This document shows positions 1-5,036 of a stretch of DNA of 7,127 nucleotides, piece by piece (within the stretch, counting starts at the first letter, position 1; every line of letters begins with the position of its first letter). The position numbers and the translations under genes are program-made. The DNA is taken from the NCBI GenBank assembly GCA_937900305.1, contig CALCCV010000527.1:1-7127 (forward strand), written 5' to 3'. This DNA comes from an uncultured Pseudobdellovibrionaceae bacterium. GTDB taxonomy: Bacteria; Bdellovibrionota; Bdellovibrionia; Bdellovibrionales; Bdellovibrionaceae. The notes beneath the pieces are model-generated. The model saw only the letters and a program-made list of their open reading frames with translations. It ran no database searches and was not told the origin of the DNA.

Positions 1-65
1 AGTAAGTTAAATCCAGTTATTCAATGAATTCCGAAAAAATTCATGGTCACTTCTCAAGTGGTTTT
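1..65. other. flanking DNA left of the insertion sequence, no gene
   Basis: This short A+T-rich stretch lies outside the left end of the IS21-family element. No reading frame with a start and ribosome binding site is visible. It holds two small hairpins: a 7-bp stem (24-30 with 38-44, loop 31-37) and a 5-bp stem (cactt/aagtg around 49-60) followed by a T-run that reaches the IS boundary. Read on the minus strand directly after the truncated gene at 2763-3155, it would add three codons and then TGA. This may be the original end of that gene, but only if nothing was lost at the insertion. Confidence 0.5.
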
Positions 66-161
66 TGCGCGTTTCGGTTGATTCCGCCCAGTCAATTCGG
101 TTCGATTCCGCCCGGGCGTTTCGGCTTCATTCCGCCCACCCGTTTCGGTTTGATTGCGCCC
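66..161 (+). repeat. left-end multiple repeats of the IS (four units, about 24-bp period)
   Basis: Four related 20-21 bp units follow one another: 70-89, 94-113, 117-137 and 141-161. Each has the pattern cgTTTCGG-(T/C)T-(n)-ATT-(c/g)-CGCCC; unit two starts AATTCGG. Unit starts are 24, 23 and 24 bp apart, slightly over two helical turns, so all units present nearly the same DNA face. The first unit is part of the terminal inverted repeat. Multiple terminal repeats of this type are typical of IS21-family ends and are taken to be IstA binding sites. That role is from family knowledge and not shown here. Confidence 0.88.
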
Positions 162-210
162 GACCTTTGCTAGTTGGTTAAGCATGTGGGCGCCGGTTTT
201 AAGCAGTCTG

Positions 211-242
211 ATAATCTCTGGTTTTTAACCTGAGGAGATTAT
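211..242 (+). promoter_or_regulatory. hairpin overlapping the istA ribosome binding site
   Basis: ATAATCTC (211-218) is the exact reverse complement of GAGATTAT (235-242). An inner 4-bp stem, GGTT/AACC (220-223 with 227-230), sits inside the loop. The istA Shine-Dalgarno GAGGAG (232-237) lies partly in the outer stem and partly in the bulge, ending 9 nt before the ATG at 247. When folded in a long transcript this structure would limit ribosome access. Some insertion sequences use this arrangement to block translation of messages that read in from outside; a transcript starting inside the hairpin would escape. The base pairing is seen; the role is inferred. Confidence 0.45.
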
Positions 243-246
243 TTAA

Positions 247-1860
247 ATGGCTGCAGAAAGACTGAGCATGCAACATATTCGAGAAGTATTTCGGTTACAT
301 TTTAATGAGCAAAAGAGTCAGTCGGAAATCGCAAGATCTGTTGGTTGCGGGAAGACGACGGTGCGAGACTATCTTCATCGAGGTCGTGCTGCGGGCTTAA
401 CGGAATTGCATTTGATCAGCGCCTTGGACGACGAAGAATTAAAGGTGAAGCTCGGTTTTGCTCGCCCGCCTCCTCACATTCTAAGTTCATCTGTACTTAC
501 CAAAAAAGATAAAGAAGCTATGCCGCATTGGCCGCTCGTGCATCAAGAGATGAGCCGACCAAGCGTGACGCTAGCTCTGTTGTGGAGTGAATATAGAGAA
601 TCACAAGGCGACAAGGCTTGCTACGGTTACACCCAGTTCTGCGAGCATTATCGCCGCTTCACCAAAAAACTTTCAGTTGTGATGCGCCAGACTCACAAGG
701 GCGGTGAAAAGGTTTTTGTGGATTACAGCGACGGGCTTTGGCTTGAAGATTCTCTAACAGGTGAGCGCCGTCGCACGCAACTGTTCGTGGGGACGCTCGG
801 CGCTAGCTCCTACACCTTTGCCGAGGCCAGCCTCGGTCAGACGGTCGCGGAGTGGGTGAGATCGCATGTTCACATGTATGAGTTTTTTGAGGGCGTGGCG
901 CAAGTGACCGTGCCTGACAACCTAAGATCCGGTGTCAACTGCGCGTCGTTTTACGAACCTAAGTTAAATGCATCTTATCAGGAGATGGCTTCGCATTACG
1001 GCACTTGCATCTTGCCGGCTCGGGTGCGCAAGCCTCGCGACAAGGCCAAGGTGGAGGCAGCCGTATTAGTTGCCCAGCGCTGGATCCTAGCGCGTTTGCG
1101 GGATCGACTATTCACAAGCTTAGCTGATATGAACGAAGCCATTGGGGCGTGCCTGGAGCTATTAAATCAGCGAAAGATGCGACATGTGAATAAATCTCGT
1201 TGGGACCTGTTTCAAGAGATCGACCAACCGTCGCTAAGAGCCCTACCCTTGACCCGCTACGAGTATGCCGAATGGAAGCAAGCGCGAGTCAATATCGACT
1301 ATCACATTACCTTTGGACACCATCACTACAGCGTTCCCTACAATCATGTTCAAGAACTCGTCGAAGTTCGCGCCACTTTGGTCACAATTGAAGTTTTTTT
1401 GAAGGGGAAACGCATTGCCTCTCATCGGCGTTCTCAAAAGCTCAATGGCTACACCACTAGTAACGAGCACATGCCGGCTCATCATCGTAAACACGCGGAG
1501 TGGTCACCGTCGCGGGTGATCAGTTGGGCAAGCCAAATTGGCGCTCACACCAAACAGCTAGTGGAGAAGATTTTAGAAAGTAAAAAGCATCCGGAGCAAG
1601 GCTATCGAGCGGGACTGGGGATCATCCGTTTGGAGAAAAAATACGGCAAAGATCGTCTGGAGAAAGCTTCGGCCAGGGCGTTGGAGGTTAGTGCCTACTC
1701 GTATCGGTTCGTGGCGGAATTTTTAAAAAACAAAATGGATGCTCCTCACTTGTTACACGCTCCGACTCCCCCACCAGAGGTTGTAGATCCCGTGACCGGC
1801 GAAGTTCAACTCTCGCTTCTGGGTCTAGAGAACATCCGCGGCGGTGAATACTATCATTAA
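247..1860 (+). CDS. istA: IS21-family transposase IstA (DDE integrase fold)
   Basis: IstA catalyses strand cleavage and joining at the element ends, working with IstB. The 537-residue length is usual for the family. Residues about 10-46 form a helix-turn-helix (EIARSVGCGKTTVRDYL), which should read the terminal repeats. The catalytic core runs from about 150 to 285. The acidic triad is D159 (in KVFVDYSDG), D224 (in VTVPDNLRSG) and E270 (in KPRDKAKVEAAV), spaced as in retroviral-type rve domains. A beta-rich domain follows at about 345-400 (YHITFGHHHYSVPYNHV). The tail carries the conserved ENIRGGEYYH ending. The start at 247 is supported by GAGGAG 9 nt upstream and by the N-terminal family pattern. 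No promoter in 162-230 convinced me. An oddity is QLSLL at residues 521-525, a near match to the beta-sliding-clamp-binding consensus. Confidence 0.96.
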   Translation: MAAERLSMQHIREVFRLHFNEQKSQSEIARSVGCGKTTVRDYLHRGRAAGLTELHLISALDDEELKVKLGFARPPPHILSSSVLTKKDKEAMPHWPLVHQEMSRPSVTLALLWSEYRESQGDKACYGYTQFCEHYRRFTKKLSVVMRQTHKGGEKVFVDYSDGLWLEDSLTGERRRTQLFVGTLGASSYTFAEASLGQTVAEWVRSHVHMYEFFEGVAQVTVPDNLRSGVNCASFYEPKLNASYQEMASHYGTCILPARVRKPRDKAKVEAAVLVAQRWILARLRDRLFTSLADMNEAIGACLELLNQRKMRHVNKSRWDLFQEIDQPSLRALPLTRYEYAEWKQARVNIDYHITFGHHHYSVPYNHVQELVEVRATLVTIEVFLKGKRIASHRRSQKLNGYTTSNEHMPAHHRKHAEWSPSRVISWASQIGAHTKQLVEKILESKKHPEQGYRAGLGIIRLEKKYGKDRLEKASARALEVSAYSYRFVAEFLKNKMDAPHLLHAPTPPPEVVDPVTGEVQLSLLGLENIRGGEYYH

Positions 1861-1862
1861 AA

Positions 1863-1967
1863 ATGAAAGCCAAAAAGCAATTGAGCTTATTTGGAATAAC
1901 CACGAAGGAGAACGAAAATGTTATTGCCAGAAACACTGGAGAAGATGCGAAAACTCAGACTCTTTGA
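1863..1967 (+). CDS. possible 34-residue ORF bridging istA and istB
   Basis: An ATG lies two bases after the istA stop codon and opens a 34-codon frame that ends 50 bases inside istB, in a different frame from both genes. It has no Shine-Dalgarno of its own, but a start this close to a stop could be used by a terminating ribosome. Translating through it would bring ribosomes across the istB ribosome binding site. The peptide starts MKAKKQLSLFGITTKENENV and contains QLSLF (residues 6-10), an exact match to the known bacterial sliding-clamp-binding pentapeptide consensus. The istA tail contains QLSLL encoded by different synonymous codons. It may equally be a chance ORF. I know of no named family for it. 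Confidence 0.28.
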   Translation: MKAKKQLSLFGITTKENENVIARNTGEDAKTQTL

Positions 1968-2658
1968 AATGGCGCGCTCGCTGGAAACAAGGCTCGCAAG
2001 GCAGGACCATACCGATTTAACTTTGGCCGAGGTCCTTGGACTCATTGTTGATGATGAGTGGCTAGCTCGTGAGAATGCGGGTTTTGCCGCTCGTCTGCGA
2101 TCAGCTAAGTTTAAAGATCGCGCCACGATTGAAGATGTGGATTACAAAACGAGCCGCGGGTTAAAGAAAGCAGATATCCTGGAGCTCTCGCAAATGAAGT
2201 GGATCGAGAAGAAACAAAACATTGCGTTCACGGGACCGGCCGGCGCTGGCAAGAGTTATCTTGCGCAAGCTTTGGGAAATAAAGCTTGTCGCGATGGATA
2301 TAGGGTTATTTACCTTAGAATGCCAAAGCTCCTGACAAGCCTTGTTCAAGCCAGGGCCGACGGCAGCTATGCAAATCTTCTAAAAAGGCTTGAGAAAGCA
2401 CAAGTGTTTATACTTGATGACCTTGGCGTCTGCGACTTGAAAGAATCTGAACGTCGCGATCTTCTCGAGATTATCGAAGACCGTTACGGCATCGGTTCCA
2501 CTGTGATTACTTCGCAGCTGCCGATTAAGGACTGGCACACTTACTTCGGCAGTGGCCGAGCCGCCGACTCGCTCTGCGATCGTCTGACTCACAACTGTCA
2601 CCGAATCGAGTTATTACCTCAGGCTGAATCGCAGCGAAAGCTCCGCGCAACGCTTTGA
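1918..2658 (+). CDS. istB: IS21-family helper ATPase IstB
   Basis: IstB is an AAA+ (DnaC-like) ATPase that binds target DNA and activates IstA for integration. At 246 residues it has normal length. An N-terminal helical region (residues 1-95, starting MLLPETLEKMRKLRL as in relatives) precedes the P-loop core. Walker A is GPAGAGKS at 106-113, Walker B is VFILDD at 163-168, a sensor-1-like TSQ is at 198-200, and R222 in DRLTHNCHRIEL is a likely arginine finger. The start is fixed by AAGGAG (1905-1910) 7 nt upstream and by the family N-terminus. The gap after istA is 57 nt, wider than the short overlap or gap common in the family, and is partly filled by the small ORF at 1863. The gene looks intact. 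Confidence 0.96.
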   Translation: MLLPETLEKMRKLRLFEMARSLETRLARQDHTDLTLAEVLGLIVDDEWLARENAGFAARLRSAKFKDRATIEDVDYKTSRGLKKADILELSQMKWIEKKQNIAFTGPAGAGKSYLAQALGNKACRDGYRVIYLRMPKLLTSLVQARADGSYANLLKRLEKAQVFILDDLGVCDLKESERRDLLEIIEDRYGIGSTVITSQLPIKDWHTYFGSGRAADSLCDRLTHNCHRIELLPQAESQRKLRATL

Positions 2659-2676
2659 CTGTAAGAATCTGTTATG

Positions 2677-2777
2677 AGATCCATTGATCTCCGGCGTCGC
2701 TACGCTCCGACAGATCGGGCGCAATGAACCGAATCAGGCGGGCGGACTAACCGAAATACGCAGTCAGATCCATTGAT
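2677..2777 (+). repeat. 12-bp direct repeat straddling the right IS end
   Basis: AGATCCATTGAT occurs at 2677-2688, inside the element just after istB, and again at 2766-2777, four bases outside the right terminus. The inner copy is also part of a 6-bp hairpin (GAGATC catt GATCTC, 2676-2691). The outer copy is coding sequence of the truncated minus-strand gene. A 12-bp identity 89 bp apart is unlikely by chance but has no clear explanation. Confidence 0.4.
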
Positions 2778-3155
2778 AACATCCTTCCTGGTGGACTCTA
2801 TCTCGCTTGAGAGCGAATTTATTTTTTCTAATGTTCCAAGAGAACAGGTATGATTTCTTAGTTTTTTGTCAAAAAGTCTTACATCGCGTCTATAGTTTAT
2901 AAGCACATCGCTGACTTTATCCGCCTCCTGAGTTTTAAAACCTAGTTTAATATCGCCTGCACCCTTGAGTATCGAATCATTCGTTTGCGACAGTACAGAT
3001 TGAAACTGTGAAATGTCCTCATTACATCTTGAAGCCCTATCCTTAGAGAGGTCGCGATGCTGTATAAAGATCCCTACTCCGGAAACTGCTCCAGAAATGA
3101 GTATACTGAGAAACGCCACCCAGAGGGTGAGTTTCTGATTTTGAGAGAGGGCCAT
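2700..3155 (-). CDS. membrane-anchored protein of unknown function, 3' end replaced by the IS
   Basis: I do not recognise the family. The reading frame gives 151 residues. A short polar N-terminus is followed by one membrane helix (about residues 10-32, LWVAFLSILISGAVSGVGIF), then a charged, mostly helical domain with two cysteines (C44, C104) that could be exported. The start ATG (3153-3155) overlaps the upstream gene's stop codon by one base (TAATG) and has a strong GAGGAG seven bases upstream, so the two genes are translationally coupled. The IS terminus falls exactly between codons 131 and 132. Residues 132-151 (ending in ARSVGA) are therefore read from the right end of the insertion sequence, and the stop at 2700 is inside it. 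The native C-terminus is lost. It may have been only a few codons longer, judging from the left flank. Confidence 0.7.
   Translation of the reverse strand: MALSQNQKLTLWVAFLSILISGAVSGVGIFIQHRDLSKDRASRCNEDISQFQSVLSQTNDSILKGAGDIKLGFKTQEADKVSDVLINYRRDVRLFDKKLRNHTCSLGTLEKINSLSSEIESTRKDVINGSDCVFRLVRPPDSVHCARSVGA
2717..2762 (-). repeat. right-end repeats and terminal inverted repeat of the IS
   Basis: Two units in the opposite orientation to the left-end set lie at 2717-2735 and 2740-2762, 23 bp apart. The inner one (gggcgcaat-g-aaccgaa) is closest to the innermost left unit at 141-161, with the same GCGCCC variant. The outer one matches the outermost left unit at 70-89. The order of units is therefore mirrored at the two ends. 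The element ends with CA at 2761-2762. There are four units on the left and two on the right, an asymmetry that could give the ends different IstA occupancy. Confidence 0.88.
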
Positions 3156-3478
3156 TAGTTACTCCTCTTCTTCTTGTTGCTTGATTCTTTCTTGCTTGGG
3201 AATGCCTCTGAGCAACAAGCAACACACTCATCCCACGCCATTTGAATACCTGGTGTTAATTCAGGCTGATTTTGTAATTTTGGCCAATTGTCATCGCTTC
3301 CATGGTTTGTGAAACGGTGTTTTTCATAACAGCATTTACCGCAGGATTGTTTGTCTGGCTTTTTGTTACATTCTTCTTGGCCACAGCCATTCATAGTAGG
3401 CGGCACTTCTTGAAGTCTAATTTGATTTCTTTCGGTGGCAAAGGAGATCTGAAAAATAAAAATTGAAATTAAAACCAT
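3155..3478 (-). CDS. small secreted cysteine-rich protein, unknown function
   Basis: This 107-residue protein has a hydrophobic N-terminus (MVLISIFIFQISFA) that looks like a short signal peptide with possible cleavage after A14, although it lacks the usual basic residues before the hydrophobic core. The mature part has eight cysteines: C32, C37, C46, C49, C50, C85, C88 and C89. They include two CxxCC motifs (CGKCC and CVACC), which fits paired disulfides or metal binding in the envelope or outside. The C-terminus is Lys/Ser/Asn-rich (KKESSNKKKRSN). No Shine-Dalgarno precedes the ATG at 3478, and an in-frame TAA lies six codons upstream, so no longer start is available. The gene is directly coupled to the membrane-anchored protein downstream, which suggests the two act together at the envelope. 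I do not recognise the family. Confidence 0.62.
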   Translation of the reverse strand: MVLISIFIFQISFATERNQIRLQEVPPTMNGCGQEECNKKPDKQSCGKCCYEKHRFTNHGSDDNWPKLQNQPELTPGIQMAWDECVACCSEAFPSKKESSNKKKRSN

Positions 3479-3483
3479 GGCAG

Positions 3484-3512
3484 AGTGTATCTGTTAAACA
3501 GGATTAGTGCAA
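3484..3512 (-). promoter_or_regulatory. candidate promoter for the two-gene minus-strand operon
   Basis: On the minus strand TTGCAC (3512-3507) and TACACT (3489-3484) are 17 bp apart, each a 4/6 match to the sigma70 consensus. Initiation about seven bases past the -10 would fall at or next to the ATG at 3478. That would give a leaderless or nearly leaderless message and would fit the missing Shine-Dalgarno. The matches are weak. The rest of 3479-3633 shows no terminator or other clear signal. Confidence 0.25.
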
Positions 3513-3633
3513 AATAAAGAGGATCTAAGGTTTCGTATAAGGTAAATCGGCATGAATCTAAACTAGTGGTGTGCTATTACAAAACTAAAGTTCTACAATA
3601 AACCCTTAGCGCAATAAGCATGGTCTTGTTTCC

Positions 3634-4623
3634 TTATTTTCTTTCCTTTCGTTTTACCTTCCGTATGCTTTGAATTTCATGTAAGTGACGTTCGAGGCCT
3701 TTTATCGCCTTCAAATAAAGGTGGCTCCTTTTCACAACACCCTTTATTAAGTCACTTCGAGTTTGACCCTCAAAGAATGTTAGATCAGGGACCGATGCGG
3801 GAGGTTGTGTAAAATAAATGCCCATTTCAAGATAGGCTAAGATTTTTGTATCCAAATTCTCTAGGTCTTTTTTAGCGTTTTTATTACCTTTAACTTCAAT
3901 GGGGCGGTTACCAATCTTCAACAGAGAAAATATAGATTCATATTTTTTCAAAAAATATATTGCTGAAGCTATTTCCTTTTCTCTCCGACTTGAATATTCT
4001 CCTACTTCACAAAGATAAAAATGCTCCTTTTCCATAAAATTGATAATCTTGTGGCATCTCTCATGGACTTCTTTGTAGAGTCGCTCTGGACATATATAGG
4101 TATGTTTTTCGTAAAGTGGCTGTTTTCGGTTTTTTTTATCTCTTGTAAATCGAGTGCTTTCAGACGTGATGCCTACCTGATACAATTTTTTGAATATATC
4201 AAGCGTATTTTCTATTTCATGGAACCGATGTGACTCATCCGCATTCTGCATGATGGTTTCAACTATCGAAGCTAATTTCTCAATGTCATGACTACCAATG
4301 GCTTGCCTTGCCTCTTTAGGGAGGATCTGAAATCCAATGCAATGTCCTTTTGCAGTGATTCTGTGTTTTTCAGTAAACTCGATGAGGGCCTTTAAACTAA
4401 TTTCTATCGGATTTATCAATAAATTCAGAAATGGGTAAAATAGTGCGTCTTCAGTGGCAGATGGCTTGCTTGGAATTTGACTTACTATTAGTTGGGCTGC
4501 ACTTAGGTATCCGTCGATGACATAGATTTTTGATTCTCTCGATGGCATATAACATAAAAAGTTTGGCCCAATGTCCGTAGACTTTGTGCTAATTAGAGAC
4601 CTCAAATCCAGTTCTTTCTTCAT
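3634..4623 (-). CDS. alpha-helical protein of unknown function, HEPN-like resemblance
   Basis: The 329-residue product has no signal peptide or membrane helix and looks cytoplasmic and largely alpha-helical. Residues 62-81 (FYPFLNLLINPIEISLKALI) followed by SHDIEKLASIV (111-121) recall a group of uncharacterised HEPN-like proteins. These carry a YP...L-RH-x-ELxLKxLI helix and then a (G/S)HDLxxLW helix. Here the usual RH dipeptide position is NP, so any RNase activity based on it would be lost. R181-x5-H187 (RLYKEVH) is a separate possible Rx(4-6)H pair. The C-terminus is very basic (RKVKRKERK), compatible with nucleic-acid binding. The gene is transcribed away from the Xre-DUF262-ATPase genes, and an ACCCGGGT site occupies the expected ribosome-binding position before its ATG. 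Joint control with that cluster is therefore likely. The HEPN resemblance is from memory and low confidence. Confidence 0.75.
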   Translation of the reverse strand: MKKELDLRSLISTKSTDIGPNFLCYMPSRESKIYVIDGYLSAAQLIVSQIPSKPSATEDALFYPFLNLLINPIEISLKALIEFTEKHRITAKGHCIGFQILPKEARQAIGSHDIEKLASIVETIMQNADESHRFHEIENTLDIFKKLYQVGITSESTRFTRDKKNRKQPLYEKHTYICPERLYKEVHERCHKIINFMEKEHFYLCEVGEYSSRREKEIASAIYFLKKYESIFSLLKIGNRPIEVKGNKNAKKDLENLDTKILAYLEMGIYFTQPPASVPDLTFFEGQTRSDLIKGVVKRSHLYLKAIKGLERHLHEIQSIRKVKRKERK

Positions 4624-4631
4624 GTTTTCTC

Positions 4632-4641
4632 TACCCGGGTA
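4632..4641. promoter_or_regulatory. second operator-like palindrome TACCCGGGTA
   Basis: TACCCGGGTA is a perfect 10-bp palindrome at 4632-4641 and repeats the core of the large inverted repeat centred at 4758/4759. The centres are 122 bp apart. It ends nine bases before the ATG of the 329-residue minus-strand gene, where the ribosome binding site should be. It could act as an auxiliary repressor site, allowing a loop with the main operator, or as a road-block in the leader. The identity is seen; the role is inferred. Confidence 0.5.
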
Positions 4642-4727
4642 ACTTAGCTTTCATATTATCTCTTGTTGAGACTTCTACCAATTCCTCATATTTTACAGGT
4701 ATTTGAATACACTCAGCGTTGCTCGTC

Positions 4728-4788
4728 AAGTATACATTGTAACACTCTGACCTTACCCGGGTAAGGTCAGAGTTTACAATGTATACTT
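4728..4788. promoter_or_regulatory. 61-nt divergent operator/promoter inverted repeat
   Basis: Positions 4744-4773 are a perfect 30-bp palindrome centred on CCCGGG (core TTACCCGGGTAA). Outside it, 4728-4742 and 4774-4788 are exact 15-bp reverse complements, with a single unpaired C at 4743. Each outer arm carries TACAAT, a 5/6 match to the -10 consensus, pointing outward: 4775-4780 on plus and 4741-4736 on minus. TTACCC lies 16 bp (plus) and 17 bp (minus) upstream as a poor -35. The symmetry suggests two back-to-back promoters sharing one operator core, bound by the dimeric Xre protein encoded next to it. An alternative plus-strand promoter is TTTACA (4773-4778), 17 bp, TATGCT (4796-4801). 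The structure could also extrude as a cruciform. Confidence 0.72.
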
Positions 4789-4808
4789 TCCCAGATATGC
4801 TTATTTTA

Positions 4809-5036
4809 ATGAGAAAGAAACAAAACTCTGAAAAACAACTGAGAGAAAGGTTAAAAAGGTTGAGAGAAAACCTAAGGATGACACAAAAGGAGCTCGCAAA
4901 GGAGTTTTATGTCACGACTGGCGCAATTAACCACTGGGAAAGCGGGAAGAGGACTATCCCGGGGCCAGCTAAAAAATTAATAGAAGTGTATGAAAAAATC
5001 CTAGTATCTCGAAGGGAACGCGATGGCGACATCTAG
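4809..5036 (+). CDS. Xre-family helix-turn-helix transcriptional regulator
   Basis: This small (75-residue) DNA-binding protein is almost entirely one HTH_3 domain: RLKRLRENLRMTQKELAKEF, then VTTGAINHWESGKRTIP, the recognition helix and the conserved W-E-x-G-x-R turn, then a closing helix. It is the likely repressor, possibly also activator, of its own operon and of the divergent gene, through the adjacent CCCGGG palindromes. Controller proteins of restriction-modification systems have this size and position. The frame is open from an ATG at 4779, but that codon lies inside the inverted repeat and overlaps the candidate -10. ATGs at 4797 or 4809 are more likely, and I chose 4809 because the protein then starts MRKKQNSEKQL just before the domain. 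None has a Shine-Dalgarno, so the message may be leaderless or short-leadered. The 3' end overlaps the next gene by 14 bases. Confidence 0.85.
   Translation: MRKKQNSEKQLRERLKRLRENLRMTQKELAKEFYVTTGAINHWESGKRTIPGPAKKLIEVYEKILVSRRERDGDI

Larger units (their letters stand above)
66..2762 (+). mobile_element. complete IS21-family insertion sequence (istA-istB)
   Basis: This 2697-bp element carries the two genes that define the IS21 family, a DDE transposase (istA) followed by an AAA+ ATPase (istB), between imperfect terminal inverted repeats. The left terminus starts TGCGCGTTTCGGTT at 66. The right terminus, read inward from 2762 on the minus strand, starts TGCGTATTTCGGTT. Both continue into TCCGCCC, and the ends have the 5'-TG...CA-3' form usual for IS21. 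Both genes are open with intact motifs, so the element looks capable of moving. The flanking bases (gtttt on the left, gtcag on the right) do not form a target-site duplication, which is odd for a simple insertion. They suggest a later rearrangement, an adjacent deletion or flank decay. The family is certain; the exact ends rest on the inverted-repeat match. Confidence 0.93.

Noticed and set aside
24..44. Hairpin as a transcription terminator
   Set aside because: The stem is A+T-rich with only 7 bp and no T-run directly follows it on either strand.
111..116. CCCGGG at the left IS end as another Xre operator
   Set aside because: Its flanks (CGCCCGGGCG) belong to the junction of two IS repeats and do not match TTACCCGGGTAA.
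70..161. Short regularly spaced repeats resembling a small CRISPR array
   Set aside because: The units diverge, the gaps are only 3-4 bp, and the same units reappear inverted at the right end of the IS, so they are transposon-end repeats.
1243..2601. Several minus-strand open frames across istA and istB
   Set aside because: All are antisense to intact transposition genes and show no independent start signals or domains.
4021..4233. Plus-strand open frame inside the 329-residue gene
   Set aside because: It is antisense to a longer, continuous frame and is rich in Phe/Ile/Ser as expected from a shadow of an A+T-rich helical gene.
4779..4808. Upstream ATG at 4779 as the start of the Xre gene
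   Set aside because: It lies inside the large inverted repeat and overlaps the candidate -10 box; the extra residues (MYTFPDMLIL) are not part of an HTH domain. It cannot be fully excluded.
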